From positions 92,871 to 156,870 of the forward strand of contig SVDU01000010.1 of assembly GCA_015057705.1 (NCBI GenBank): 64,000 nucleotides of DNA, written 5' to 3'. Both the position numbers and the translations under genes were made by a program. Positions 16,839-27,083 of the stretch are shown piece by piece. Source of the DNA: Paenibacillaceae bacterium (GTDB taxonomy: Bacteria > Bacillota > Clostridia > Lachnospirales > Lachnospiraceae). Under the pieces are notes generated by a model. It did not search any database. It was not told the origin of the DNA and saw nothing but the letters and a program-made list of their open reading frames with translations. The stretch's first letter is position 1, and each line of letters begins with the position of its first letter.

Positions 16839-16866
16839 TTGCAGTCAAGGGTTAACATGTTAGAAT
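16839..16866 (+). promoter_or_regulatory. Candidate promoter of hydE
   Basis: TTGCAG (16839-16844) and TAGAAT (16861-16866), spacing 16 bases, 54 bases before the ATG at 16921. Confidence 0.45.
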
Positions 16867-16920
16867 AAATACATAAGGCACGGATATGTGTAGCCGTTTC
16901 AGGAGAAGGAGCAGAGGCAT

Positions 16921-17961
16921 ATGAGAGAACTGATTGATAAATTATATAAGAATCACAACCTGGAAAAAGAAGAGTTTATATATCTGATAGAAAAATTTGA
17001 TAAAGATACCAGTGAATATCTTTTTTCCCTGGCGCAGACAACCAGCCAGGAACATTTTCAAAAGGAAGTTTACATCAGAGGACTGATTGAATTTACTAAT
17101 TACTGTAAAAATGATTGTTATTACTGCGGAATCAGAAGGGGCAATAAAAACGTCAGCCGTTACCGCCTGAGCAAAGAAGAGATTCTTTCCTGCTGTCAGA
17201 ATGGCTATGAACTGGGGTTTCGGACTTTTGTTCTCCAGGGCGGAGAAGATCCGGCATTTACCGATGAAATTATGATTGATATTATAAAAGACATGAGAGA
17301 AGGATATCCGGATTGTGCCATTACCCTTTCCATTGGGGAAAAAAGCTACGATCAGTATCAGGCGTATTACGAAGCTGGTGCCAACCGATTCCTTCTGCGC
17401 CATGAGACTGCCAATGAAGAACATTATAAAAAGCTTCACCCCGAGTCCCTTTCTCTTGAAAACAGGAAGGAATGTTTAAGAAATTTGAAGAAAATCGGGT
17501 ATCAGGTAGGAACCGGATTTATGGTGGGTTCTCCTTACCAGACCCCTGAGTGTCTGGCAGAGGATCTTGCATTTATTAAAGAATTGTCTCCTCAAATGGT
17601 TGGAATCGGTCCTTTTATACCACATAAAGAAACTCCGTTTAAGGATTTTCCAGCTGGCAGCATGGATTTAACCCTGTTTCTTATTGGAATGATCAGGCTC
17701 ATGCTTCCCAATGCTTTAATACCGGCTACAACAGCGTTAGGAACCATAGATCCCAAGGGAAGAGAGAAGGGAATTCTATCCGGCTCCAATGTTTTAATGC
17801 CTAATTTATCTCCCATTGGTGTTAGAAAAAAGTATGAGCTGTATGATAATAAAATCTGTACGGGAGAAGAAGCAGCAGAGTGTAATGTCTGTCTGAGAAA
17901 CCGTGTTTCCTCAATTGGTTACAATGTGGTAGAAAAAAGAGGGGACTTTGTAGAATTTTAA
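16921..17961 (+). CDS. hydE: [FeFe]-hydrogenase maturation radical SAM protein HydE
   Basis: 346 residues. The radical-SAM cluster motif is FTNYCKNDCYYCGIRRGN (CxxxCxxC, near residue 63-70), followed by YRLSKEEILSCC, TFVLQGGEDPAF and a TIM-barrel with RHETANEEHYKKLHP and IGPFIPHKETPF. A C-terminal cysteine group CNVCLRNRVSSIGYN is kept, as in many HydE proteins. HydE makes part of the diiron subcluster ligands of [FeFe]-hydrogenase together with HydF and HydG, which are not in this window. Biotin synthase and PylB are related alternatives, but the region after CxxxCxxC fits HydE best. Start has AGGAGAAGGAG. Confidence 0.85.
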   Translation: MRELIDKLYKNHNLEKEEFIYLIEKFDKDTSEYLFSLAQTTSQEHFQKEVYIRGLIEFTNYCKNDCYYCGIRRGNKNVSRYRLSKEEILSCCQNGYELGFRTFVLQGGEDPAFTDEIMIDIIKDMREGYPDCAITLSIGEKSYDQYQAYYEAGANRFLLRHETANEEHYKKLHPESLSLENRKECLRNLKKIGYQVGTGFMVGSPYQTPECLAEDLAFIKELSPQMVGIGPFIPHKETPFKDFPAGSMDLTLFLIGMIRLMLPNALIPATTALGTIDPKGREKGILSGSNVLMPNLSPIGVRKKYELYDNKICTGEEAAECNVCLRNRVSSIGYNVVEKRGDFVEF

Positions 17962-18222
17962 CAAACTTTTAACTGGAAGAGATGATTTTCTGGGCTTATA
18001 TCACCATAGTGTTGGGATGTTTTGATACATTGATGGGTATTTGCAGGATATATTCGGAAAATAAATCGATGTAAGCATATAAAAAGAGAAAATAGTCAAA
18101 AAATTAACGAATTAATGTTGTTGCTTAACAGGAGTGAACTCTATATAATAGGTGTCGGTGAAAAGGCATTAAAACAAACCGCAAAAACTATAAAATCACC
18201 TACTGGAATGAGGAGAGCAACA

Positions 18223-19047
18223 ATGAAGAAAAAGCTTTTTTGGATAGCAATAGGCCAGTTTATCTCTGCATGCGCATATTGCCAGATTCTAAACGCCAAC
18301 AATTTAGTCGCTACCGGACTTGGGGGACTGGCGACGGTATTCAACCGTCTGACTGGTGCCGATGTACAGCTGCTTTTGATTATTATGGCATTGCCCATAT
18401 TCGTCTGGGCATTTTTCAGCTATAGTAAGAAACAGATTTTTTATGCTGGATTCAGTTATTTTATGTTTACTTTTTATGTAGGTATTGTTAACCGGTATCT
18501 GCCCCAGTTTCTCACAGATCCTATCGCTGCAGCTATTAGCGGCGGCGTTGTAGGTGGAATCGCAGGCGGTATTATAATGAAACAGAGAGTTGCCAACGGA
18601 CCAGAATCCATTGTGGCATTGTATCTGAAAGAAAAAAAAGGTTTATCAATTGGATCCTACTATTTAATTATTAATACAGTAGTTATTTTCTCTTCCATTA
18701 TCTATGGTGATATGACTATGATCGTTTATTCCCTCATCTGCACCTTCGTTCAGAGCGTGGTAACGGATAAGCTGATCATTGGATTTGAGAAATATTATAA
18801 TGTTAATATTATGTCAGATCAGTATTTAGAGATTACACAGTTTATCCGCAATGATTTAAACAGAGGAGCCACCTTTATTCAGGGTATGGATACTTCCAAT
18901 GTAAAAAAGAAGATGTTAATTCAGGCGGTTGTAAATCAGCAGGAGTTAATTGCAATCAAAGAATTTGTAAAGTCCTTTCATGATGACAGCTTTATCTGCG
19001 CAAGCATAAGCAACAACATCATAGGCAGGGGATTTGATGTAGAATAA
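18223..19047 (+). CDS. YitT family membrane protein (DUF161 plus DUF2179)
   Basis: 274 residues from ATG 18223, which has a GAGGAG site; the open frame upstream to 18115 has none. The first 190 residues contain five or six hydrophobic segments with the YitT pattern (NANNLVATGLGGLATVFNRL; GGVVGGIAGGIIMKQRVANG). The last 80 residues are the soluble DUF2179 domain (ITQFIRNDLNRGATFIQGMD; SFICASISNNIIGRGF). Transport function is likely but the substrate is not established for the family. Monocistronic and closed by a GC-rich terminator. Confidence 0.85.
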   Translation: MKKKLFWIAIGQFISACAYCQILNANNLVATGLGGLATVFNRLTGADVQLLLIIMALPIFVWAFFSYSKKQIFYAGFSYFMFTFYVGIVNRYLPQFLTDPIAAAISGGVVGGIAGGIIMKQRVANGPESIVALYLKEKKGLSIGSYYLIINTVVIFSSIIYGDMTMIVYSLICTFVQSVVTDKLIIGFEKYYNVNIMSDQYLEITQFIRNDLNRGATFIQGMDTSNVKKKMLIQAVVNQQELIAIKEFVKSFHDDSFICASISNNIIGRGFDVE

Positions 19048-19057
19048 ATTAAATAAA

Positions 19058-19125
19058 GGGCTGCCGGCAGTTTTTTCATTCCATTGTTGAAGTGGATTAA
19101 AAAATTGCCGGCAGCTCTCTTTTTA
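19058..19125. terminator. Terminator between YitT gene and minus-strand unknown gene
   Basis: GGGCTGCCGGCAGTTTTTT (19058-19076) is repeated inverted as AAAAAATTGCCGGCAGC (19099-19115) with a 22-base loop; both strands end in T-rich DNA, so it can serve both convergent genes. Confidence 0.7.
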
Positions 19126-19725
19126 AGTAGACAGCAGTTCAATGACAAATGCTGTAGTCTGGGGAGGTATGCTTGCGGTCTGAAAATTGGCATGTTTAAT
19201 GCGGACCATTTTCCCAGGTTTTAGATCATCCAGAATCAGGGGCTTCCCATTCTCATCTATAATTTCTGTGGCACTGGTAATAACAAAACGCATCTGATCT
19301 GTTTCATCATTGGGATTCCCGGTATAGATAAAGTTGTTGTTTGAATCAACCAACAGAATCCGGTCTGTTTTGATACTGTAGGATAAGGCATCTACCATAG
19401 CAATCACCCGGTAGGCGTTTGACTGGGGGGGAATGCTTCTTGTCATCATAGTGGAAAAAGTTGCATTGACATAGGATCCTTTTGTAATGCTGCATAAACT
19501 TATGCTATCTCCGAACTGATTAATGAGGATGGTTTCCCAGCCAATATTTAATTGAAGTAATTCAATGTTTATCATATCGTTTTCACCAGGATCAGCATAA
19601 GAGATAAGGAGATATCCCGTCCTGCTGTTGGAAGTATACATCTCCTCCACAAGTGCATTCTGTACCTCCATAATACTTCCGCTCATTGTAATCATTCCTC
19701 TTACGTCTTCGTTATCTCCGATCAT
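19123..19725 (-). CDS. Unknown protein with two similar beta-rich domains
   Basis: 200 residues, not recognised. It contains two related segments, one near residue 85-115 (YVNATFSTMMTRSIPPQSNA followed by YRVIAMV) and one at the C terminus (VRIKHANFQTASIPPQTTA followed by FVIELL). Each has the shared core SIPPQ-x-x-A preceded by a strand, suggesting an internal duplication of a small beta-barrel domain. There is no signal peptide or membrane segment. AGGGAG ribosome binding site before ATG. It is convergent with the YitT gene and divergent from the PRD regulator. Confidence 0.6.
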   Translation of the reverse strand: MIGDNEDVRGMITMSGSIMEVQNALVEEMYTSNSRTGYLLISYADPGENDMINIELLQLNIGWETILINQFGDSISLCSITKGSYVNATFSTMMTRSIPPQSNAYRVIAMVDALSYSIKTDRILLVDSNNNFIYTGNPNDETDQMRFVITSATEIIDENGKPLILDDLKPGKMVRIKHANFQTASIPPQTTAFVIELLST

Positions 19726-19984
19726 AAAGACTCCCTTGACAATAAGTTTCTATTTCATTATATGCGTACAGTAATATTTATTTCATTAAATAAAGAAGAC
19801 ATTACCATTTTGAAAATGGAAAAAAGATTCATTCAGTTAAAAGATGATTTATGTTAATATGTAATTATGCATAAAAAAACAATAATCGACACGGATAAAT
19901 GATAAAAAACAAACAAAATAAGTCTGGTTCTGGAAGATAATCGGATAGAACAATACCGATAGTGATTGACAGGAGTGAAGAAAA

Positions 19985-21892
19985 ATGGACAGGCGAATGA
20001 AGCAGATCTTGGATATTTTATCAGACAGAGATTACTATACGGCAGAGATGCTTGCAGAAGAAATTCATGCTGGGACAAAAACGGTCCGTAATCTATTAAA
20101 GGAAATTAATCAGGAAATAGAACCTCATGGGGCAGGTATTGTGTCGAAGTATGGAGTAGGTTACTTCCTGAATATTCAGGACAATGAAAAATATGAGGCT
20201 TACTGCCGCAAGGATCATGCACATGGCTCGGAAGAATACTTACCCTCCACCTCAGAGGAACGGATCCAGTATTTACTGGAGTACTTAATTAACAGCGGAT
20301 CCTATGTAAAGCTGGAGGAATTAAGTGAAAGTCTGTATATTTCCAAACGTACACTGACGGAAGATTTGAAAGAAGTAGAACAGTTTTTAAAAAAATTCAA
20401 CATTCGCGTGATACGCAAGCCTAATTATGGAATCCGCCTGGAAGGAAAAGAATTTGATACCAGACTTTGTATTGCATCCTTTTCGGGTAAGAGATTTCAT
20501 AAAGGGAATGAAAGCATGGATGAGATTGCTGCCATTGTCACAACTGTTTTAAAGGAAAATGATTTTATGATTACCGGTGCAGCGTATCAGAATCTGGTAG
20601 TCCATCTTTACATTGCCATCAGCAGAATTATGGAATGCCACTATGTTCCCATGCCGGAAGGGCTTTTGGAAAATCCCAGGGAGCGGTATGAATATCACAT
20701 AGCCCAGGTCGTAGCCAGACAGCTGGAAGAGAGATTTCATATCAGTTTCCCTGAAAATGAAGTTGCCTACATAGCCATTCATCTGGCGGGTAAAAAAATG
20801 TTTTTAGAGGAAGAAAATGTAGAAGAAAATGTGATTATTACCCAGGAAATCAGTGATCTGGTAACTGCCATGCTGGAGCGGGTTTATGATTTGTTTAAGT
20901 TCGACTTTCGCAGTGATTTAGAACTGAGAATGATCTTAAGCCAGCATTTGGTTCCATTAAGTGTCCGCATCCGGTTTGATATGGACATGAAAAATCCAAT
21001 GCTCCGTGATGTAAAGGAGAAATTCTGCCTGTCCTATACCATGGCATGTAACGCGGTCACAGTGCTGAATGAACACTTTAAAGTATCTCTGTCAGAGGAT
21101 GAGGTGGCATACTTTGCATTTGCTTTTGCACTTGCGCTGGAACGAAAGAAAACCGAAATCAAAAAAAAGAATGTCATTCTGGTCTGCTGCTCCGGCAGAG
21201 GAAGCGCCCAGCTTTTGCAGTATAAGTATAAGAATTCGTTCAAAGATTATATTGATGAGATCATAGCCTGTGACGTGGGAAGTTTATACAAAATGGATTT
21301 TTCCAGATATGATTACATCTTTACAACTGTCCCCATCATCGTATCGGTTCCCCTTCCCATTCTGGAAGTGGAATATTTTCTGGGTGATGAAGACATTGTA
21401 AATGTAAAGAAAGTTCTTTGTGATCAGAAGACTTCTTCTGTATTAAACTACTATGAACGTGATCTGTTTCTGCCCCATTTAAAGTTTAAAACAAAAACAG
21501 AGGTTCTTCGCTTTATGTGCCAGTTTGTGATAGAAAAGAAGAATCTTCCCCAGGAATTTTATGAGTCGGTGCTGCAGCGGGAGCGGATGGCCAAAACAGC
21601 CTTCGGCAATCAGGTGGCAATGCCCCATGCCTATAAAGCAATGAGCAGTGAGACCTTTGTCTGCGTGGGAATTCTGGACGAACCAGTGAAGTGGGGAGAT
21701 CAGAAAATTCGGGCCATTTTCCTGGTGTGTATTGCCGATAAAGATCATACCAGTGTGGAACTTCAGCACTTTTATCAGCTGACTGCATCTTTTCTGTTAA
21801 GCCAGAAGCAGATTCAGGAATTGGTGAAGAAGCAGGATTATGATGCTTTTATTAAGACTATGACTCAGATGGAAGAGGCGAACCATATGTAA
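19985..21892 (+). CDS. PRD-containing PTS regulator (LicR/MtlR type) with EIIB and EIIA domains
   Basis: 635 residues. Two N-terminal helix-turn-helix regions (MKQILDILSDRDYYTAEMLA; SYVKLEELSESLYISKRTL), PRD1 at about 175-290 with NLVVHLYIAISRI and VAYIAIHLAGKKM, PRD2 at about 290-400 with ILSQHLVPLSVRI and EVAYFAFAFALAL, an EIIB-like domain (VILVCCSGRGSAQLLQYKY, Cys near residue 402) and a C-terminal EIIA domain with active histidine in QVAMPHAYKAM. This layout is that of LicR/MtlR activators, which are phosphorylated by the PTS. The natural target is the divergent beta-glucoside GH1/PTS unit 2-7 kb downstream, which is inferred from its class and position. Confidence 0.85.
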   Translation: MDRRMKQILDILSDRDYYTAEMLAEEIHAGTKTVRNLLKEINQEIEPHGAGIVSKYGVGYFLNIQDNEKYEAYCRKDHAHGSEEYLPSTSEERIQYLLEYLINSGSYVKLEELSESLYISKRTLTEDLKEVEQFLKKFNIRVIRKPNYGIRLEGKEFDTRLCIASFSGKRFHKGNESMDEIAAIVTTVLKENDFMITGAAYQNLVVHLYIAISRIMECHYVPMPEGLLENPRERYEYHIAQVVARQLEERFHISFPENEVAYIAIHLAGKKMFLEEENVEENVIITQEISDLVTAMLERVYDLFKFDFRSDLELRMILSQHLVPLSVRIRFDMDMKNPMLRDVKEKFCLSYTMACNAVTVLNEHFKVSLSEDEVAYFAFAFALALERKKTEIKKKNVILVCCSGRGSAQLLQYKYKNSFKDYIDEIIACDVGSLYKMDFSRYDYIFTTVPIIVSVPLPILEVEYFLGDEDIVNVKKVLCDQKTSSVLNYYERDLFLPHLKFKTKTEVLRFMCQFVIEKKNLPQEFYESVLQRERMAKTAFGNQVAMPHAYKAMSSETFVCVGILDEPVKWGDQKIRAIFLVCIADKDHTSVELQHFYQLTASFLLSQKQIQELVKKQDYDAFIKTMTQMEEANHM

Positions 21893-21923
21893 GTTGAAAC
21901 ATTTTCTACTGTATTTGTTATTA

Positions 21924-21976
21924 AAAACAGACCCTATAAAGTTATATTACAAACACTTTATAGAGTCTGTTTTTTG
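21924..21976 (+). terminator. Terminator after the PRD regulator
   Basis: AAACAGACCCTATAAAG and CTTTATAGAGTCTGTTT form a long stem with one mismatch, followed by TTTTTTG. Confidence 0.8.
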
Positions 21977-22012
21977 TAACTTAGTATATAAAATTATGTA
22001 AATTTCTTAAAT

Positions 22013-22396
22013 TTAAATCTGAGATATGATAGAGGGCGTTACCTGCCAAATAAGTCTATAAATTGCTTTTCTATTAACACTATCCCCTCCATCAGCAATG
22101 TCAATAGGATTTGCTCTGGATTTTATTTCATTAACCTTGCTGCTATCTACGCCTAATGCAATAATAGTACTTGATGCGTAATATGCACACGCATGAGCAA
22201 AAATCTCTTGTGCAATTCCAAGTACTGACATTCGAGTTACCTGTTTGGTAGCAATTAACTGAGCCGCCTTAATCTCGCAAGCTGATTTTGCCAAATATAG
22301 CGGATTCATTTCTACATGAGCTACTCCACAAATTCTCTTTTCCTGCTCTTCGTTTGTTAAAATCACTGTTCCTTTAGGAAATATAAAATTCTTCAT
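22013..22396 (-). CDS. Unknown 127-residue protein beside a broken C39 peptidase gene
   Basis: 127 residues, family not recognised. It has a good AGGAGG site; its ATG overlaps the stop of the C39 fragment by 4 bases, so the two were translated together. The N-terminal third is basic and polar (FPKGTVILTNEEQEKRICG), the middle helical (IKAAQLIATKQVTRMSVLGI; IFAHACAYYASSTIIALG) and the C-terminal third has the motif NPIDIADGGDSVNRKAIYRL-IW. There is no Gly-Gly leader, no signal peptide and only weak hydrophobicity. AT-rich compared with its neighbours. It might be cargo, an enzyme domain or an immunity factor of a peptide system; nothing in the sequence decides this. Confidence 0.55.
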   Translation of the reverse strand: MKNFIFPKGTVILTNEEQEKRICGVAHVEMNPLYLAKSACEIKAAQLIATKQVTRMSVLGIAQEIFAHACAYYASSTIIALGVDSSKVNEIKSRANPIDIADGGDSVNRKAIYRLIWQVTPSIISQI

Positions 22397-22683
22397 ATAA
22401 TTTTCCTCCTTTTTGTGTTTACTAAGTTACACTTAAAAAAAAGGAAGAATATCATACCTTTAGGCAGTTTAACTGCCTCAGTTTGAAAACCTAAACTATT
22501 TAATACATTTCTAATATCTTTTATACTAATTCCCTTTGAATAATACCGCACATATTTCAAAACATTTTCATCATCAAAAATGGTAAAATAATATTTACAT
22601 ATCATTTTTATACAAGCAATACCGCAATCATTATTCTTTTGCTGTCGAACTAAGGTAAATGGATGATCCATATCATTTTTCAA
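22393..22683 (-). pseudogene. C39-type peptidase domain, truncated
   Basis: 96 residues. The N-terminal part is a C39 bacteriocin-processing peptidase domain: RQQKNNDCGIACIKMICKYY with the catalytic cysteine in DCGIAC and KGISIKDIRNVLNSLGFQTE. After AVKLPKGM the sequence turns into FFLFFKCNLVNTKRRKII and stops, so the second half with the catalytic histidine and aspartate is missing, as are the ABC transporter domains usually attached. A deletion near 22430-22460 is the likely cause. The remaining piece should be inactive. Confidence 0.65.
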
Positions 22684-22686
22684 CCT

Positions 22687-22826
22687 CTAGCCATTTTCCA
22701 TATGTTGGTTATTGTTATAAATTGCTACTACGGCAGGAAATTTAAAATTTTCATTATCTATCCATGTTTTCTGTTCCATTTCCTGATACTGTTCTTTAAT
22801 GAAATTTAGTCGTTGTATTAACTTTT
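22687..22826 (-). pseudogene. Short coding remnant upstream of the C39 fragment
   Basis: A minus-strand frame after a stop near 22826 reads KLIQRLNFIKEQYQEMEQKT, then WIDNENFKFPAVVAIYNNN and QHMENG before a TAG at 22687-22689. No start codon with a ribosome binding site is present except an internal ATG. Codon use looks like real coding sequence, hence a 3' remnant of a further gene of the same AT-rich locus. Between 22830 and 22940 I see nothing else. Confidence 0.35.
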
Positions 22827-22939
22827 ACTGTTTGGTATATCAATTATTAATCAGCATTAAACAGTTTTCGAATTAAATAGATGAAATCAAGGCAATCAAA
22901 TTAACAATCAGAGAAGTTCCATTAAACAATTTCGATATT

Positions 22940-22977
22940 AAAAAAAGGGTAGCCCTAAAATTAGAGCTACCCTTATA
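22940..22977 (-). terminator. Terminator of the GH1 gene
   Basis: Read on minus: AAGGGTAGCTC, loop, GGGCTACCCTTTTTTT; nine-base stem with a seven-U tail. Confidence 0.85.
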
Positions 22978-22994
22978 CCATATATTGTTCTTAA

Positions 22995-24524
<1,530 letters not shown>

Positions 24525-24720
24525 TCATGCAATCATTATAGCAGAGCTGAAAATCAATATCCAAGAACACTTTTTCCAAATTGGTGGTGGCGTCTGTTTC
24601 CCCTGGAGAGAAGAAGAAAATGCCATTATGAAATTGGAAAAACTGAACATGGAGTTTAAGAGACAATTATGATAACATGTCAATACGCATAAGAAAACCT
24701 AAGAAAAGATTGGTGAAACA

Positions 24721-24762
24721 GGGGAAATGCACAAAAATTGGGGAAATGCGAAACGTTATAAT
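24721..24762 (+). promoter_or_regulatory. PTS operon promoter region with direct repeat
   Basis: GGGGAAATGC occurs at 24721-24730 and again at 24740-24749, 19 bases apart, immediately upstream of TATAAT at 24757-24762. There is no good -35 box at the proper distance (17 bases upstream is AAAATT), which fits a promoter that needs an activator such as the LicR-type protein encoded at 19985. The rest of the 316-base divergent spacer shows nothing else I can name. Confidence 0.5.
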
Positions 24763-24798
24763 GTAAATACCGTTTATACGGTGGAGATGGAGGAAAAG

Positions 24799-26109
24799 AT
24801 GAAAGACAAATTAATGAACGGCATGCTGTCTGCAGCAGGGGCAATGCAGACACAAAGACATCTGGCAGCGATTAAGAATGCATTTATGAGCCTTCTGCCA
24901 ATAATTATTATCGGCTCATTCTGTACACTGTTTTCCAATGTTATCTGCAACACAACACCAGGATTTTTCAGTCTTGCAAACATCCCGGGTTTAAGCTTTC
25001 TTGGAAAATTAAATCCCATGTTTACAGCAGCCAACTACGGAACCATGAACTTTATAGCAATTGGCTGTGTAATCTTAATTGCAATGGAACTGGGGGAACA
25101 CTACGGAATTACCGATAAAGCACTACCGGTTGTGGCACTGGGAGCCTATATTTCACTCTGTGCCTTTACAGCAAGCGGAAAGGCAGCGGACGGAACTGAA
25201 GTGGTAGTTACCAACGTTCTTTCCAGAGTCTATACCAATGCCCAGGGGTTGTTTGTAGGGATGTTTGCTTCCATAGCAGCTACCGAAATTTACTGCCGGC
25301 TGGTAAAGAGCGGAAAACTGGAAATCCATATGCCTGACGGCGTACCATCAAATGTAGCCAGATCCTTTACAATCCTGTTTCCATCTCTCATTACCGTAGT
25401 TATTATTTCCGCAGTGGGAATGATATTTGAAATGGCGACTGGCATGACATTGTTTAATGCAATAACCGCATTTATTCAGAAGCCATTGTCCAATATTTTA
25501 ACCAGTTTCCCTGGATACATCACACTGATTTTCATCACCACTGTTTTATGGACCTTTGGTATTCACGGAACTCAGGTGACAAAGGCGGTATACGAGCCCA
25601 TTCTTCTGGCTGCCTTTGCAGAAAATGAGGCCGCATACGCAGCAGGAACAGCAATTCCCAATATTATCAGCACTCCCTTCATGTCCTGTTTTTCAACCGT
25701 TACCGGAGCTGGAATTACAGGAGGACTGATTATAGCCATTATGCTGTTTTCCAAGCGTGAAGATTATAAGGCAATTGCAAAACTGGCACTACCCTGTGCA
25801 CTGTTTAACATCAATGAACCGCTGACCTTCGGACTTCCCATTGTAATGAATCCGGTACTTGCCATTCCATTTATGATTTCACCGGCAGTGTCAGCTACCT
25901 TTGCCTATGCCATGACAAAAATTGGTTTCTGCGGAAGAATGGTGGTAAATGCACCGTGGACCACACCTCCGGGACTTATGGCGTTTCTTTGCTCCGGCGG
26001 AAATATAGGGGCAGCAGTAACACAGATTGTCTGTATCCTCTTGGCGTTTGTTGTGTATATCCCATTTGTCCTGATTTCAAACAAACAGCAGGTTTTAACA
26101 GAAGAATAA
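24799..26109 (+). CDS. PTS lactose/cellobiose-family EIIC permease
   Basis: About 436 residues from ATG 24799, which has GGAGG at 24789. Roughly ten membrane segments; family motifs are MKDKLMNGMLSAAGAMQTQR at the start, LLPIIIIGSFCTLF, FGIHGTQVTKAVYEPILLA and NINEPLTFGLPIVMNPVLAI, the last being the sugar-binding signature of EIIC. It moves a beta-glucoside or cellobiose across the membrane while the EIIB subunit phosphorylates it. First gene of an operon with a small membrane protein, EIIA, EIIB, an AEC transporter and a 68-residue protein. Confidence 0.9.
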   Translation: MKDKLMNGMLSAAGAMQTQRHLAAIKNAFMSLLPIIIIGSFCTLFSNVICNTTPGFFSLANIPGLSFLGKLNPMFTAANYGTMNFIAIGCVILIAMELGEHYGITDKALPVVALGAYISLCAFTASGKAADGTEVVVTNVLSRVYTNAQGLFVGMFASIAATEIYCRLVKSGKLEIHMPDGVPSNVARSFTILFPSLITVVIISAVGMIFEMATGMTLFNAITAFIQKPLSNILTSFPGYITLIFITTVLWTFGIHGTQVTKAVYEPILLAAFAENEAAYAAGTAIPNIISTPFMSCFSTVTGAGITGGLIIAIMLFSKREDYKAIAKLALPCALFNINEPLTFGLPIVMNPVLAIPFMISPAVSATFAYAMTKIGFCGRMVVNAPWTTPPGLMAFLCSGGNIGAAVTQIVCILLAFVVYIPFVLISNKQQVLTEE

Positions 26110-26168
26110 CAGCATGAAACATAAATGAAGTGATTATGAGTTTGACAAAAAGAGGAGGAGATCTTAAC

Positions 26169-26375
26169 ATGAAGGAAAAGCAGGAGCTTCAGGTCACGGA
26201 TGTATTTACAAAATCAAGGATATTTACTTATCTGTGGATTGTCTTTTGTCCGCCCTACGGACTATACCGTGTTTTAAGTCCTTCGTCTGAATTTCGCAGA
26301 CCGGAAAAATGGGTATGGACCATGATTGTCATCTGTACCCTGGTTACATTTGTGAAACTCATCATTACTGGTTAG
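26169..26375 (+). CDS. Small unknown membrane protein within the PTS operon
   Basis: 68 residues from ATG 26169, which has AGGAGGAG at good spacing. A short hydrophobic stretch (TYLWIVFCPPYGLYRVL) is followed by a basic loop and a clear membrane helix WTMIVICTLVTFVKLIITG at the C terminus. I know no family for it. The position between EIIC and EIIA suggests a role linked to the permease, but no function can be read from the sequence. Confidence 0.65.
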   Translation: MKEKQELQVTDVFTKSRIFTYLWIVFCPPYGLYRVLSPSSEFRRPEKWVWTMIVICTLVTFVKLIITG

Positions 26376-26395
26376 GAGAGAGAGGCAGCTAAGAG

Positions 26396-26695
26396 ATGGA
26401 TATTGAAATGATTGTTATGAAACTTGTAGTAAACGGAGGGAATGCCAGAAGTACAGCAATTGAAGCCCTGCGTGCGGCCAAAGTGGGTGACTTTAAGAAG
26501 GCTGATGAACTCATGGAGGAGGCAGACACCACACTGAAGGAAGCTCACGAGATACAGACAGATATGATCCAGAACGAATTAAACGGCAACAAAGTGGAGG
26601 TGGGACTTTTAATGGTTCATGCCCAGGATCATTTGATGAATGCCATGACGGTCATGGATTTATGCAAAGAAATGATTGATATTTTAAGAAAATAA
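26396..26695 (+). CDS. PTS lactose/cellobiose-family EIIA
   Basis: 99 residues, the normal size for this all-helical subunit. Motifs are IVMKLVVNGGNARSTAIEAL near the start and the active histidine in GLLMVHAQDHLMNAM (near residue 75). It forms a trimer that passes phosphate from HPr to EIIB. Start ATG 26396 has an AGAGAGG site; 20 bases separate it from the small membrane protein gene. Confidence 0.9.
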   Translation: MDIEMIVMKLVVNGGNARSTAIEALRAAKVGDFKKADELMEEADTTLKEAHEIQTDMIQNELNGNKVEVGLLMVHAQDHLMNAMTVMDLCKEMIDILRK

Positions 26696-26727
26696 GTTAA
26701 AATATTTCAAGAAGGGAAGTTGCTAAT

Positions 26728-27030
26728 ATGAGAAATATTGTATTGTTTTGTGCCGCAGGCATGTCAACAAGCCTTTTAGTAAATAAAATGAAAGAAGCAG
26801 CTGCAAAAGAAAATTACGAATGTCAGATTAACGCCTATGCGCTGGCAAGCGCAAGAGAGAAAGGGCCTGATGCGGATATTATTCTCTTAGGACCTCAGGT
26901 TCGTTTTGGCAAGGGAAAAGTGGAAAAAGAATGTCCTCGAAAAATCGTTGAATGTATCGATATGCAGGCTTATGGAACCATGAACGGAGCCAAAGTGATT
27001 GCCCAGGTAAAAAAGGCACTTGGAGATTAA
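26728..27030 (+). CDS. PTS lactose/cellobiose-family EIIB
   Basis: 100 residues. The phosphocysteine loop is VLFCAAGMSTSLLVNKM (Cys8) and the second landmark IILLGPQVRFGKGKVEKEC. It transfers phosphate from EIIA to the sugar bound by EIIC. AGAAGGGAAG ribosome binding site. Confidence 0.9.
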   Translation: MRNIVLFCAAGMSTSLLVNKMKEAAAKENYECQINAYALASAREKGPDADIILLGPQVRFGKGKVEKECPRKIVECIDMQAYGTMNGAKVIAQVKKALGD

Positions 27031-27083
27031 GTTAAGACATAAGGGAGACCGATGCAGTAACAGGCAGCTGACAGAGGAGAAAC

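Noticed and set aside
24738..24762. TTGGGG as a -35 box for TATAAT at 24757
   Set aside because: The spacing is only 13 bases; an activator-dependent promoter fits better.
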